A DNA stretch of 64,000 nucleotides from Anthoceros angustus (GCA_010909165.1 VJWM01000107.1:744001-808000); one strand, 5' to 3'. Counted from the stretch's first letter, positions 34,738 through 46,669 are shown. Notes: generated by a model from the letters alone, not told the origin. Translations and numbers: made by a program.

Positions 34738-35585
34738 TCTTATCAACGCACTCGCAGCAACATTTGCAACGCACTCGCAGCCAATTCTAATCATGAGCAA
34801 TTGCATGCAACTCGACAATACTCAAAACGCTTTGCAAAGAGCACCGACCGCAACGGACTTGTAGCTATCTAGCATCGCGCGGATGGTGCCGACTATGAGA
34901 AGGCCCTCGCCACGCACAATGGAAGGCGGCTTGGCCTCTTACGATGTCGAAACATGAAAGCTGGCCTCTTACAAGTGCGTCCCAAAGCGCTAGAAGCGCA
35001 ATAGCTTTGGGCAATTTGCAAAGCATTCTAAAGCACCGTAGTATGCTATTGATATAGCCTTAGCTTACTTAAAGCCTTTCCTTATTATATGGGACTCAAG
35101 ATTGTGAAATGTGTGAGCAACTTTATATCAAAAGCTCGATGCCTTTACATCGATAGGCGATCGCCTTTGCCAACCTCGCATGACTTGGGTAGACTACGAA
35201 ACCACATTTGTGATGAGTTCATTATCACTCGATCCGCCCCGGTCCGTATCGAGCATAGTCTTCACAAAAGCGTAAGGTGGCTCCGTGTCTCCATTCGTGA
35301 TGCCGATTAAAACCTTGAGCCCAAACAAAAATCTACCTTGTTAGCATTTATCATGCAAAGAAAGATCACTCAGACTTTTACACTTACGATAGAAGGAGAT
35401 GATTAGGTTGGGCACAAGATCAGATTCCCCAGTCGAGTCATCCGAGTTCCGCTTCACAAAAGTAAGCCCTTGGAGACCGGATCGAGAGTAGTACCAATCT
35501 GTGATGATAGCTCTGCATCAAGGCGTGCGTGGAAGCATGTGACCAAAAACAAGGACGAGTTCCATCCGGAAGGGTGGGACCTTCT
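34738..35585. repeat. Repeat X, long copy 2 (inside LTR sequence)
   Basis: Copy of 32340-33235, placed exactly between two LTR pieces. Ends at 'ggaagggtgggaccttctc', where LTR sequence resumes. Confidence 0.85.
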
Positions 35586-36589
35586 CAGGCGCGATTTCAC
35601 GATGGCCACCGGCGCGACAATCCCGTGTCGCTGTAGGAAGAAGTCCGCTCCCAAGGGAATGATAGGTTCGGCTATCACAAGCTTTCGTGATTCCTACTTA
35701 GCTAGCGCGCGCAATTTTCAACACACACACATACTCCTAACTACTCACAACGTTTCACCGTGACAGTCCTAGATGGCTAAAGGACCTGCTCATGTCCAGA
35801 TTGCCATACATCCGGCCCTCACACACCTGCCTTTCCTCTCCTTTCACACCACTCCTCGCCTTAGAAAAGACGCTGGTTACAGCCGACCTCCTCCGCTGCT
35901 CCGCCGGCCTCCGTCCGGCTCTACACGCCTCCCGAGTTCCTCCGGCCACACTGCTCCAAATGCTCGATGTCGCCGCCGCTGCTCCCGGACGAGCACCACC
36001 ATCACCCTTCCCCGCACACACCACAACGCTGCTAGGTCCGTCACCGGACCTTGATCAATCTCCCGGAGCTGCCGTGGCTCGCCTGACTCAGACTCACGTT
36101 AGCAAGAAGACTCACAAAGGTCCGCAAGAACGCCACCAAGAGAAAGATGCTTTACTTGGCGGTGCCCCTCAGCCCTCTTATGCGCGCCTCAAAAGGCTCT
36201 TTATTACACCCCTATTCTCGAAATGAGCAGCCCAGATACCCTAATCGGCCGCCTACCATCCTATTTCCCCCTATCTCCTTCGCCGATCAGGTCTGGAAGG
36301 TCCTGGCCCCGCCGGAATGGGTGGTCCAACTCCCCCGATCCAGTGGTGCACCCAATCGGATGATCCGTGAGGCGGGCCCTCCTCTCCCGAATCGTCACAC
36401 ATCGCGGTTCGACAACCGCTACCACGACGCCATCCTCCTCCGCCTCCTCGGGTCCTTCACGGTGGGGCCACCACCATCTGCTCCCCTAGCGTAAGTCGAA
36501 GGGGCTCCTCCGCCTCCTCCGCCTCCCTCGAGGTCTGCCTCGACTCCCAACTCGTGAGTCCGGCTTATTTCGAGTCCGCCGCCTCCTCC

Positions 36590-36725
36590 GGGTCCGGACC
36601 TCGTGGTCCGGACGACACGGGTCCGGACTCGTGGTCCGGACTTATTACGGGTCCGGACTTGTGGTCCGGACTTATTACCGAGGTCCGACTGTGGTCCGGC
36701 CTGGGTCCGGACAAAGTCCGACTCA
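36590..36725. repeat. GTCCGGAC minisatellite, left LTR
   Basis: Eight or nine degenerate copies of 'gtggtccggactt'-like 13-mers, each centred on the palindrome GTCCGGAC, interrupted by 'attacgg' and 'gacacgg'. The right-hand LTR holds longer, purer arrays at the same place. Confidence 0.9.
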
Positions 36726-37578
36726 CGCCCACCCGGTTTCCTCCCTCAGGACTCCTCCGTGGCTCTCCTCAAGTCCTCCACTGCTCCCGATCGCCTCAAG
36801 TGACTCTGCTGGCCCCTCCTTCCATGGTGAGGTGCGGGTGCTTACCTCGATCCGCCTCCCTGCTCTCGCCTCCTCCGTGCTCCTCTCCGCCGCTCCGTCA
36901 TCTCCAAACAGGCCACTAGGGTCCCTGTCCGCCCCTGTGGCCTTCATCTCCTTCTCGAGCCTTCCAGGTCCGTCCGCTTGGCCGCCGAGAGGCTTCTCGT
37001 CAGAGCTCTGGTAATAGGCAAAGTCCGAATCGACTTGTTGAATTGCCTCTTCCACGTGTGCCCGAGCACCCGATACTCCTCCGCCATAAGTGTTCCGGAG
37101 CCGGGCGCTCGGCTTGTTGGGCCACCTCTCCGCCAGATTTGATACCGAGGGGGTCAGACACGCGAGGCTACAAGGCGGCCTCGGTCACCTCCTGCTCCTT
37201 GGGCCACCTCTCCGCCGCCTCCGCTGCTTCCTCTCCATTGCCACCATTACCATAGCGCAGCTGCTCCTTCCGCCTTTCTCACCGGACCAGCAGCTTCTTT
37301 CGCCCAGTGCTCGCGCCTCCGCTCATTCCGGCCTTTAGCTCCGCCTCCTCCGCCTCCTCTCCAGTGACATACCTCCGTCCGACTCGGACTTCCTCCGCCT
37401 CCTTCAGCGCAACGCCCAACTCCTTGGATAGTCGCCGATTTTCCTCCGCCTCGACGGAGCCGAGGCACTCTATTTCGTGCTCGAGGTCGTGGATTCTCTC
37501 GTTGAGAATCACCGCCGCTCCGACGCATCTTGGAGTTGTAGCTCCAGGTGTCCTTGCTGCCTCCATCTGCCGCCGCCT

Positions 37579-39141
37579 CTACTGCACTGCATTTCGAGAT
37601 CCCCTATCTCCCGAGTGCCGGCCTCCATCTCCTCTCCGCCGCCTCCTCTCCGCCGCCTCCTCTCCGCCGCCTCCTCTCCGCCGCCTCCTCTCCGCCGCCT
37701 CCGCCCGCTTGGCCTCGAGCCTTGCCGCCTCTTCCGCCTCTTCCGCCTCGCTCGCCTCCTCCCGAGTCCGCTTGGCGCCAAGGCTTGCCGGCCGCCTCCT
37801 CCGCCTCCTCTCCGCCGCCTCCGCTTTGCCGGCCTCCTCGAGTTCCACCATCCTCCTCGGGTGGCCTCCACTTCCGGGTCTTCTCCACTGTACAGAGACC
37901 CCAAAGCATTCCGTCCATGACGAGCTGACTCGCCGTGTTTCTTCCACGGCCGGTGAGGCCCCCACAAAGTCCGTAGTGGGAGCCGGCATTTCTCGGTCCG
38001 CCAAGGACCTCCATACCGCACCGAGTAAGTCCGGACTGTGGTCCGGACCTAATCGGGACCCTCGTCCCGAGTGGTGAGGTCCGAGTCTCACCCTCTTGGC
38101 CCTCTTGGCCTCTAACTCCTTTGTGCCCTCTTTCTCCGGGGCTCGGAGGAGGTGAGGGGTCCGGAGCAAGCTCTTTTGCCCCTTCGCGGGACAGGACTGC
38201 CTGGGTGGGCCGCTGACCTCCGCTCCTTGGGCCACGTCCCTTCGCCTCCTTACCGCCTCTTCCGCCTCTTGACCCGGTGGGTAAGGCACCGCACCTTCCG
38301 AGGTGCGCTGGTAGGCGGCACCGCCTTCCGCCTCGGCTCCCGCTGAGTTCCTCAGCCCGGCCGTGGTTGTTGGCCGCCCGCCGGCCGGAGCCGCCAACGC
38401 CTCCCAGATCGCCTCCCTCCGCCCGAGGGGGCACCAAAAGGAGGAAGGGGAATCCTCCCAAACTTCCTGGGTGGTGAGGGGTTCGCCCACGATGGAGTCC
38501 GGAATCCTCCCACCGTCCTCCTCCCGAGTCCGCTTGGTCAAGGACGACCCCCACCTCGCCCTTGCACGCCTACTCGGGGGCCCCCTTCCCGAGCGCCTGC
38601 TCAAGCTCTCCTCCTTCAGAGCTCGAAATGTCCCCATACATGAATCGTATGGGTCACCGATGGCGAGGGCTTCGCTCCTTAGCTTGCGTGCCTCGATCAA
38701 CCGGCGAAGATAATCCTTCCCCCTCTTCCCACTGAGCGCATGCGTGAATACCACAGTTATCACCAAGGTGATCCACCTTGGTGAGCGGTTCCAATGGACA
38801 ATGATCCGGCTACCGCCCTTACTCGACCGGCGCAGATCGGATATCAACCATCCGTTGGTTGTCCGCTGCGTTCCAGCCTCAAGACGCACCGTGGCGGCCC
38901 TATCTTCCCTTCGCCTTAAGGGGCTCGCACCACGCCCCTTCTTCCTCCTTCGGCGGTTGTAGGCCCTCGGGACCTCCAAGGTCCATCGCCTCGGGTCCTC
39001 CGGAGGTTCTTGGATCGGACCTCCTTGTTGATCGCCAAGATCTTCCGCAAACTCCGGACTAGTGACGTTGTCAAAGGTCCGACCATTTGGAACACGCCCG
39101 ATGCCACTCCCGCACCAATTCCCCGCCTCCAGCGGGCCCAA
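37579..39141 (-). CDS. LTR-embedded open frame, module shared with 12 kb
   Basis: A 520-codon open frame runs inside the left LTR in the element's own direction. Its N-terminal third carries QEPPEDPRRWTLEVPRAYN, NGWLISDLRRSS, IIVHWNR and LIEARKLRSEALAIGDPY, conserved at 48-49 kb and, rearranged, at 12.0-12.6 kb. The rest is Arg/Glu/Gly-rich, much of it from a 14-bp repeat. Blocks kept at protein level in three places suggest it was coding, perhaps a gag-like or accessory protein. Function unknown. Start not certain; upstream frames such as WEPWTLVERNIVTRY (right LTR) suggest the ancestral frame began further out. Confidence 0.45.
   Translation of the reverse strand: MGPLEAGNWCGSGIGRVPNGRTFDNVTSPEFAEDLGDQQGGPIQEPPEDPRRWTLEVPRAYNRRRRKKGRGASPLRRREDRAATVRLEAGTQRTTNGWLISDLRRSSKGGSRIIVHWNRSPRWITLVITVVFTHALSGKRGKDYLRRLIEARKLRSEALAIGDPYDSCMGTFRALKEESLSRRSGRGPPSRRARARWGSSLTKRTREEDGGRIPDSIVGEPLTTQEVWEDSPSSFWCPLGRREAIWEALAAPAGGRPTTTAGLRNSAGAEAEGGAAYQRTSEGAVPYPPGQEAEEAVRRRRDVAQGAEVSGPPRQSCPAKGQKSLLRTPHLLRAPEKEGTKELEAKRAKRVRLGPHHSGRGSRLGPDHSPDLLGAVWRSLADREMPAPTTDFVGASPAVEETRRVSSSWTECFGVSVQWRRPGSGGHPRRMVELEEAGKAEAAERRRRRRPASLGAKRTREEASEAEEAEEAARLEAKRAEAAERRRRRGGGGEEAAERRRRRGDGGRHSGDRGSRNAVQ
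37631..37703. repeat. 14-bp minisatellite (ctccgccgcctcct)
   Basis: Five nearly perfect units. It is not expanded in the right-hand LTR, where the corresponding stretch is unique, so it grew after the LTRs separated. Confidence 0.9.
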
Positions 39142-39825
39142 GTCCGGATAGCGCGGTCACAATGTTGCGCTCCACGAGGGTCCATGGCTCCTGACTCCGG
39201 CTTTTGGGTGCCATTGCTTTCTCCTCCTCTTGTCAGGGCCGGGCCGAGTCCGGCACGATGTTCCTCGCTGTCACGCTCCAACCTTGACGGTGCGCGCGCT
39301 CACTGGCCCAAAAGATAGCGCCAGAGAGCCGGATTGCGGAGCGCAAGGGACTGAGGATTGTCTGAGGTCGCGCAGTAAATGACCTCCTCCTTGGCCAAAG
39401 TAAGCTGGCGGAAGGCGCCTGTCCGAATCGCTGTGGGTCCGCATGGCTTACTCGACCCCACGCTCGCCACTTACGCCCGCGCCGCGGGCGTGAATACCGC
39501 TATAACGGCCTCGCAAGGTTACGGCCCGACGCATGCCCGACCTCCACTCGGGGCCGCCCACGTGGCGCCGCTCGTCCTCACGCCCGCCTCCTAGGTTACT
39601 TTCTGGCGTACTTATCCTATTTTGACTGGAGTTCCGGACTTATCCGTTACTCCGTAGTCCGAGCTTGCCATAGTGGTACCGGGGTCCGTTGTTCACTCAG
39701 TCCGAGTATACTCCGAGCCTCGTCCGGCGCTACCCCAATTTATTCCTCCTTTTCCGCCTTATTTATCCTTCAATCCTAAAAAAAACCCTACTTATTTCTT
39801 AACTCCCGAGGAAGTGCATAGCCCA

Positions 39826-39845
39826 CATACTCCCTTCTCATCTGG
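39826..39845 (-). other. Putative polypurine tract (PPT) of the gypsy element
   Basis: Minus strand GATGAGAAGGGAGTATG directly precedes the LTR start TGGGCTATGC at 39825. Purine-rich, in the position expected for the plus-strand primer. Confidence 0.6.
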
Positions 39846-39989
39846 CGCCTCGCCAACACTAAGCATGATACTTCTTCACCCGCCACCCGCTCACCCGAGT
39901 GGGCAGCCTCCATCTAGTCGTGGACGGACCCGTTGTCATATACTTGCACCACTTGGTACGGACCCATCCATCTCGTGAAGTTTGCGAAA

Positions 39990-41110
39990 ATGCATGTAAC
40001 GACTATCATAAAGGAGGGCCAGTCCCTTCCTTTACATACTCGATTCCGCAATGGCGATCGTGCCAAATCTTTGTTGGTTTTGCACCAATCGCATCTTCAC
40101 CGAGCTTCTTCCTGCCCCTCCGTGGCCGAACAAACCCCAAGAGTCGCCTGGCTTTCCTCCTCCGCCTCCCTTCCATCATTACTCGAAAAGTGGGCACTTC
40201 AAACCCACGGCATTACGGAGAGTGTCCGTAGGTCAAGAAGTAAGGGGTCCGTTGTGTGGTCACCTTCTCTGTCAACGCCCATGGATGGCGCTGGTATCCA
40301 TCATGGGCGTAGTTCATCGTGAGTTTATTCAGATCCCGCAGATGAGCCCATTTGTCTTCTCTGTCACCATTGGCCTTAGGATTGTAGGGTGCCGTCTTGC
40401 GATGATTGATGCCGAAATACTCCGTCATGGCGGCCACCACATCATTAAGGAAATGGGTTCCCCTATCACTTACCAACCGCAGGACATCCGCGGGTTATGA
40501 TGTTCTCGCATGTGAATTTGGCCACGGTATTTTGGAGTCCGCTTGTCGCCACCGCCTCTACCCACGTGCGAGTCCGTTGCCACCGGGATGTATCTCCTTT
40601 GTGTGTGTCTTGTCGAGGTCAGATAGGTCCAACAAAGTCAATACCCCACTTTTCGAAAGGTGCGGTGCCAATATCGGTACTAGCGGCCATCGTGTCGGGG
40701 TTGGCTTTCCGATCCGACAAGCATCACACTTCACAAACCGGTGGGTGTCCCCATACATTGTTGGCCACCAAGATCCCGCCCAAATCTTTTGGTGGTGACT
40801 GTGCGTAGTGTCCTCCCCCAATCCTTCGCATTCCCCGACGACCGCCTCCTCTCGCCGGCAAGTACCTTCGTTCTACTCCGTCCCCTAATTTGAACACACA
40901 CCGTTGTACATTCAAGGGTCGAGCATAGTGCACGAATGCCTCCCTCCGTCCACGAGTCGATTTGGAAGCTCCATTCCCAGGTACCGCTCTATTTCTTCGT
41001 AGGTTTGACGGCCGCGGACCCTCCCTTCTCCGCTCGCTAAGGCTGCTCGTAGCTTGGGGTTGTCATTTGGGCTCCTCGGTTGTACTTTCTGCGGCAACCA
41101 ATGTCTCATC
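39990..41110 (-). pseudogene. Integrase region of the gypsy element
   Basis: Minus strand: HHQKIWAGSWWPTMYGDTHR then FVKCDACRIGKPTPTRWPLV (about 40795-40690) is the H2C2 integrase zinc finger. MVSDRGTHFLNDVVAAMTEY then FGINHRKTAPYNPKANG (about 40476-40365) is part of the catalytic core with its second Asp. SRYMHFRKLHEMDGSVPSG (about 39970-39900, other frame) is the usual C-terminal end. An unassigned stretch (ETYEEIERYLGMELPN-like, about 41000) joins it to RNase H. No chromodomain seen. Confidence 0.82.
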
Positions 41111-41179
41111 CGGAACGCATCTTCCGATCTCTCAACACCGCCTGCTTTTCAATCGTGATGAAATCGCATTTTGGTCTGC

Positions 41180-42600
41180 CTCCCTTGTCTTGTTTCCACT
41201 TGACGTGAACTCCTCAGACAATATCCACCTTGCTATCCGTCCGGACAGTCCGCCTTATTCACCGATGCTTCAACAAAGTGGTCTACATAGAACACAAACT
41301 CACCGGGTAGGTGTAGTGTCGAATTTCTTGACAAGATATACCATACCCTGCTCAGTAGTTGTGTATTTTCGTTCGCGGGTGAGCTGTCGTCAGTAGTATA
41401 CGGATAATCCCGCGCCCTTCGTCCGCTCAAGACTACTCCGATAGCAAAAGCGGACACTCTACATACACATGAAATTTCTGCTCCCGGTCCTCTTAGAACC
41501 GTGCGCTTACCAAGGTGTTCTCAGAATCGAAGGCCTCCTCTCGCCTCCGTGACTGTCCAAACCTCCTCCTTCCGCAGAGTTCCGCTCAACTTAGCCGCCC
41601 TCTTGCAAAGTCCTTAATAAACCGGTAGTATCCCACCATTCCTGTGAAACCTCTCGGCTCCTTTAGGTTCGTGGCCGGAGAGACTGGATGACCGGACCTT
41701 GTCTGGTCCACCTCGATTCCCCCGACACCGATGTCCCAAAGAAGATTCCCTCCGTCATTCCAAAGTAGCATTTCTCGGTGTAGGCTCAATTGAGTCTCCG
41801 CAGCCCAAGCACCTTCTTAGATGCCCAAGGTGTTTGTCCCGCTCCCCATGCACACAAAATCATCCAGAATATCTCCATGAAGTCCCTCGAAGTCACGGAA
41901 GGCGTTGGTCACCATACGCATGAACGACCGGCGCTCGGTCATCCCAAAGGCACTTCTCTTGTAGGCAAACGTACCCCACTCCGTAGTGAAGGTCGTCTTG
42001 TCCCACACTTTAGGTGCAATTGGTTGTATCCGGAGTAGCCATCCGGAAGGAGTAAGTAGTCCGTCGCCCACCTTGTCCAAAATGTCGTCACGAATGGCAT
42101 CGGAAGTGGTCCTTCTCCGCTGCGTTGAGCTTCCTCCAATCTTGGCATACCCGAATTTGTCGGCTGCTTTCTTGGGAACCACCACAAGGCGACCCACTCA
42201 TGCTGACGATGGGGAAAATGATGTCGCCTCCGTGTACTTATCAAGGACCTCCTTCACCTTGATCGAATACTTGGGGTTGAGCTTGTATTGTCGGATTCGG
42301 ACTGGCACCGCTCCTGGCTTCAAATCGATCTTATGCTCTCCCCACTTCTTCGGAATGCCCTTCATGTCCGTGACCTTGAAGGCGAACACCTCGCAAAACT
42401 CCCCCAGCAGCTGCTTTAGTCCTTCCTTCAGGTCCGGAGGCATGCCTTTCTTAAACTTCAGGAATTTGCCTGGCCGGACCTCCACTTCTTCCACGTCGTC
42501 CGGGTTCACCGCCTCCTGCTCCCTGCCTCGGCCCAAACCCCTCGTCCTCCTCTCGGGATCGTCCTCTCGCATCCCCATTCTCTCAAGAGCTCGTCGGAGG
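41180..42600 (-). pseudogene. Reverse transcriptase / RNase H of the gypsy element
   Basis: Minus strand: GLKQLLGEFCEVFAFK (about 42430), WGEHKIDLKPGAVPVRIRQY then KLNPKYSIKVKEVLDKY, LVVVPKKAADKFGYAKI (about 42190), PDGYSGYNQLHL (about 42045), TTFTTEWGTFAYKRSAFGMT, LHGDILDDFVCMGSG (about 41870, the xxDD active site), NLKEPRGFTGMVGYYRFIKD (about 41660) and LPGEFVFYVDHFVEASVNKA (about 41300, RNase H end). Two catalytic Asp pairs are visible. Broken by many frameshifts. Confidence 0.88.
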
Positions 42601-42999
42601 TGAATCGTGTTACTCCTTCGATGTCCGCTTTTCCTTGGTCCGACTCTTCTTGCCTCCCCTCAGCCGGTCCGACCTCCTCTTCACTTCCTTCCTCCAGTGG
42701 CGTTTACTCAAAACAATCAACCACTTCGCCAAAGGCATCCCAGTAGTCCATCTCCTCCTCGGACCCGGATCTTGGCGAAAGGGTACGCCTCCTCGGAACT
42801 ATCTTGTTCGTCGCTGGAGTCCTCCGAGGTATACCCCGGTAGTGCTCACGCTTTTCCCACAATAGGTGTCCTTGCTCCGGTGATAGCAACCCTCCCTTCT
42901 CGCACCTTAGGGTCCCACCCACCGGCTTGAAGTGAATCTCCTTCCTTCCAAAGTGTAGCTGTCTGGCCAACCCAGCCATGGCCGCCCCAAAGAACACCT

Positions 43000-43400
43000 C
43001 ATACCCTAATGGTCCGGCGGTTTGATCACAACAAAATCCGGTTTGTAGGGTGCGCCTATGGTGGCCAAGACTCGGTTAACTCCCTCACGGATCTCTTCTT
43101 GACATGTCCGCCATTCTCGAGTCTTCGTTGAGGTTGAAGGATGTGAAGCCCACCGTGCCGTGGCTGATGAGGTTGACTCGGACCCGTGTCCAACGGTACA
43201 TCCTTGATGATACATCCAATCTCCACTTGTACCATGGGCGCCTGGGTCCGTATGGGACACCACCCTCACTTCCACTGCTACCCTTCACGGCTTTGGTGCT
43301 CCCGAGGCTGGGTTTCCCTAACGGCCCGACGGACCTCTTGTCGGTATTTGGGTTATCCTCGTGTCGAAAGGACACAAGGTGTCGATTCATCATCGTCCGC
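43000..43400 (-). pseudogene. Retropepsin-like protease of the gypsy element
   Basis: Minus strand in overlapping frames: DVSSRMYRWTRVRVNLISHG (about 43200) and TVGFTSFNLNEDSRMADMSR. The block reads like '..VPLDTGSRVNLIS' of retroviral-type proteases with the Asp region disturbed by a frameshift. GVNRVLATIGAPYKPDFVVI follows. Moderately sure. Confidence 0.55.
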
Positions 43401-43859
43401 CATTAAAGGTGAGGCTTCTACCCCAATCGAGGATCCTGCTGTCCTCATCCTCTCCCGGTCACTGTTCGGTATTCTCCGGATGCTTGCGCATTTCCTCCTG
43501 CAACATCTCGGTCACCTCCGGACTACGTCCGGAAATCGCCGTGCGGAGGCACCGTCCTTCTCCTGTCCTGGGAGAACTTCCTTGGGTAATCCCTCGGCGA
43601 GCTGCCCACCTCCTTCATCGGTCGGATCCTCTGCTGGTATTTCCGTTTGATTGCCTTCCTCGGCGTCCGTGACGCTTCCTCCAGCCTTGTTCTTCTTCAA
43701 CTGGCGCCTTTCTCGTCGCTCCTTCCTTCGGCTACGAGTAGACACCTCCAAGATTTCCACGCCCGACTCCCTTCCTTTCGACACCCCCACCGTACCTTCT
43801 TGTTCTTTTCCATCTCGCGTACCTCTGGGAATCTCTTCCCACTCCGCCAACTGAGCATC

Positions 43860-45343
43860 TTCGACTTGCCGTACGGTAGCCTCTTAGGAGGTGGCGTTGG
43901 TGGTCGGGGTTCTCCGCTTGGTGGCCATATCCCCTTGCGGGGTTGGGACATAGCATCGCCATATGCCCACCGCTTGCGCCGCCACACCTCGTCCCCATTA
44001 CCCCGCCTGGGTACGGACACGCGTTGGAGTAATGGCGGATTCCGCAGCCCAACAGACCACGGCCGACGGAGGATACGAAGGGCTCCCATGCGGTCTTTGC
44101 ATCGGTGGGGCTGTATGACGGACCTCCGGTTGGCGGATACATGGTTTTGGGATATCGCGGCCCGGAGGGGCTTCACAGCGATAGGCCTCTTCCCATTGCT
44201 CCTCGGCCTCCTCCTCGTATTCGTAGTCCACTTGATGCACCGGCCTTGAGGCGGTTGGACTTCGAATGGCGTTGTCGGCACACGGCACACGAGATGCGTC
44301 GCCGTAGTCGGTGTTTTCCGCCGCTCTCGGTCCTTAACCTGGTTTATCGCCAGGTCCTCTACTCTCTTTATCACTTTTCCAGTCCTCCGCACTGCCACCT
44401 CCTTTGAGGGAGTCGGGTCCGGAGCTTCTCGGACCGTCTGGTGTCACCACCTCCTTCTTACCGCTTCTTTTAGCCGGGCCTTCTTGCTCTTCTTGCGGGG
44501 ATACTCTTCCTCGCTAGAGACCTCTCTCTTCTTGGACGACCGCTCCTCCTCAAGACACCTCCGATTGGTCTTCCTCCTCCTCAAGACTCTTCCTCCTGAG
44601 TCCCGAACCCCGCTTCTTCTTCTTCTTCTTGCCTCCTTGAGCGGATTTCTTTATCCTCGATGTAGCGATTCCTCGTAGTTTTGGCCGCTCGACCGCCTTG
44701 CCCACGTCCTTCCAGCGCAGACGCGGCTCGGCCATGGGTTTGGCTAGACCGCCGAACCACCGCATCTTGCATGTATGGGTTGGATGCCGATCCTCGGGCA
44801 TAGAACCGCTCGATGTACGAGCCCAGCTTCTCCTTCTTCCTCGCTTGATTTTCCAACTTTGATAATACATACCCCTCCCGGTCGATCCTCGAAACCGTTC
44901 TAAGAAGGCATTTTCAAAGCTTCAAACGAGGCGGGTGGGGCATTCTCCGGTCGGTACTTTCTCCGATACCATTGAGCATGTCCCCTGAGAACCCCTTGGA
45001 AAAGCTGGATGAGTGCGCGGCCGCCCTCTCCGTTGAAGTTGGCTTTGGACACGAAGTCCTCCACAAAGGTCTCGCATCCCGCTCCTTCTTCCCTCCGAAT
45101 ATGGAGTACGCTTGTTTGGTCGAGGTAGGGGCCATGGTCACGCCATCGAAGGGCGTGGTGTCCTACCTTCTTCCGTGCCCCTTGTACCCGTACTCGTCTT
45201 GGTCCGACACCGACCACGTTCTCCCTCCTCCGATCGACGGTGCTCTCGTTGGGTTTGACGCCTCTCTCCCCGGCTCGGAGAGCACGCGAGGTGACCACGT
45301 CCGATCCTCGACGGTTCACTCTTGACCGTCGCTCGACCGCCAC
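43860..45343 (-). pseudogene. gag of the gypsy element
   Basis: Minus strand: EEGAGCETFVEDFVSKANFN then GEGGRALIQLFQGVLRGHAQ and WYRRKYRPENAPPASFEAL (about 45090-44920) is the retrotransposon gag core. A Lys/Arg/Glu-rich linker (about 44640) and, near 44050, LGCGIRHYSNACPYPGG, a zinc knuckle (C ... C ... H ... C, one Cys lost by shift) follow. Frameshifts throughout. Confidence 0.78.
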
Positions 45344-45399
45344 GCATTCACTTACCTTCTCTTCCTAAGGACGCACTTTGCGACCACGTAATCGATTTC

Positions 45400-45417
45400 A
45401 TTCCCGCAACGGCGCCA
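45400..45417 (-). other. Primer-binding site (PBS)
   Basis: Minus strand TGGCGCCGTTGCGGGAAT starts 3 bases inside the LTR edge at 45421. TGGCGCCGTTGC is the start of a well-known plant gypsy PBS, usually matched to the 3' end of a tRNA (tRNA-Asp in several plant elements). It fixes the LTR boundary and the minus-strand orientation. Confidence 0.82.
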
Positions 45418-46256
45418 AAATGTGGCGGACTTTTGCCGATGGCCCGGCGCACAATCCGTGTCGTAGGAAGAAGTCCGTTCCCAAGGGAATGATAGGCCCG
45501 TACTGCTTTGGTGATTCCTTAGCGCTGCTCTCAACACACACACATACTCCTAACTACTCAACGTTCACCGACAGTCTATGGCTAAACGTTTAGGGACCCG
45601 TCGCGTCCAGATGCTCACATCCCCTCACGCATCCGGTCTTCCTCTCTCCCTCACGCTACACCTCGCCTTAGAAAAGACGCGGGTTACAGCCCGACCTCCG
45701 TCCGGGCCTCCGTCCGGGCTCTACACGCCTCCCGAGTTCCTCCGGCCACACGTTCGTCGTTTGTCGGGCCGCTCGACGAGCACGGTCACCGCCACCCTTC
45801 CCCCGCACACCACAACGCTAAGTCCGCTGGGACCTTGATCAATCTCCCGAGCCGCCGCGGCTCGGACTCAGACTCACGCAAGAAGACTCACAAAGGTGCA
45901 AGAACGCGCATCAACACCAAGAGAAAGATGCTTTACTAGAGCGCCCCTCTTATCTGCGCCCATGGCGTCTTTATTACACCCCTATTCGAGCCGATAGCCC
46001 GGTATACCCTAATCGGCCACCTACCACCTATTTCCCCCCTATCTCCTTCCATGTTGGAAGGTCCTGGGCCCCGCCGGAATGGGTGGTCCAATCCCCCGAC
46101 AGTTGTGGTGCACCAATCGGATGATCCGTGAGGCGGGCCCCTCCTCTCCCGGAATCGCCGTTACGGCGGTCGACAACCGCCGTTACCACGACGTCATCCT
46201 CGCCTCGGTCCTTCGCCGGTGCCACCACTATCTGCTCCCTAGCGTAAGTCGAGGGG

Positions 46257-46286
46257 CTCCTCCTCCTCCTCCTCCTCCTCCTCCTC
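46257..46286. repeat. (CTC)n microsatellite 1
   Basis: About ten CTC units directly before the GTCCGGAC array. Confidence 0.97.
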
Positions 46287-46497
46287 GGTCCGGACTTGTG
46301 GTCCGGACTTGTGGTCCGGACTTGTGGTCCGGACTTGTGGTCCGGACTTGTGGTCCGGATGACACGGGGTCCGGACTTGTGGTCCGGACTTACACGGGTC
46401 CGGACTTGTGGTCCGGACTTGTGGTCCGGACAAAGTCCGGACTTGTGGTCCGGACTTGTGGTCCGGACTTGGTCCGGACAAAGTCCGGACTCACGCC
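46287..46497. repeat. GTCCGGAC minisatellite 1, right LTR
   Basis: About 14 units of 'ggtccggacttgt' (13 bp), with three short interruptions. Each unit holds the palindrome GTCCGGAC. A 13-mer read in frame gives a 13-residue period on the minus strand (DHKSGPQVRTTSP), an accident of length. Confidence 0.97.
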
Positions 46498-46626
46498 CAC
46501 CCGGGTTTCCTCCCTCACGGACTCCTCCGTGGCTCTCAAGTCCTCCACAAAGGTCTCGCATCCCGCTCCTTCTTCCGTTGGCCCCTCCTTCCATGGTGAG
46601 GTGCGGGTGCTTACCTGTCGCATCCG

Positions 46627-46669
46627 CCTCCTCCTCCTCCTCCTCCTCCTCCTCCTCCTCCTCCTCCTC
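46627..46669. repeat. (CTC)n microsatellite 2
   Basis: About 14 CTC units before the second GTCCGGAC array; the pair (CTC)n + array is thus duplicated 385 bp apart. Confidence 0.97.

Larger units (their letters stand above)
35588..39825 (-). repeat. 3' LTR (about 4.2 kb) of a Ty3/gypsy element
   Basis: Colinear with 45421-49747 over its whole length, offset about 9.9 kb, with numerous small indels. It lacks only the first few bases of the LTR edge (starts 'ggcgcgatttcacgatggcc'). It ends 'gaagtgcatagccca' at 39825, equivalent to 'gaagtgtatagccca' at 49747. It is followed by the presumed polypurine tract. Contains the LTR module (separate entry) and a 13-bp GTCCGGAC minisatellite. Confidence 0.82.
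39846..45397 (-). mobile_element. Ty3/gypsy internal region (gag-PR-RT-RNH-INT)
   Basis: Read on the minus strand from 45.4 to 39.85 kb, the order is gag, protease, reverse transcriptase, RNase H, integrase, as in Ty3/gypsy (Metaviridae-type) elements. Individual domains are listed separately. Frameshifts and stops break every domain, so this copy cannot act on its own. With both LTRs the element spans about 15.6 kb (34171-49747). Confidence 0.9.

Noticed and set aside
42207-42603. Plus-strand frame across 41986-42603 as a host gene
   Set aside because: Antisense to the reverse transcriptase start (HKIDLKPGAVPVRIRQY), which is unmistakable.
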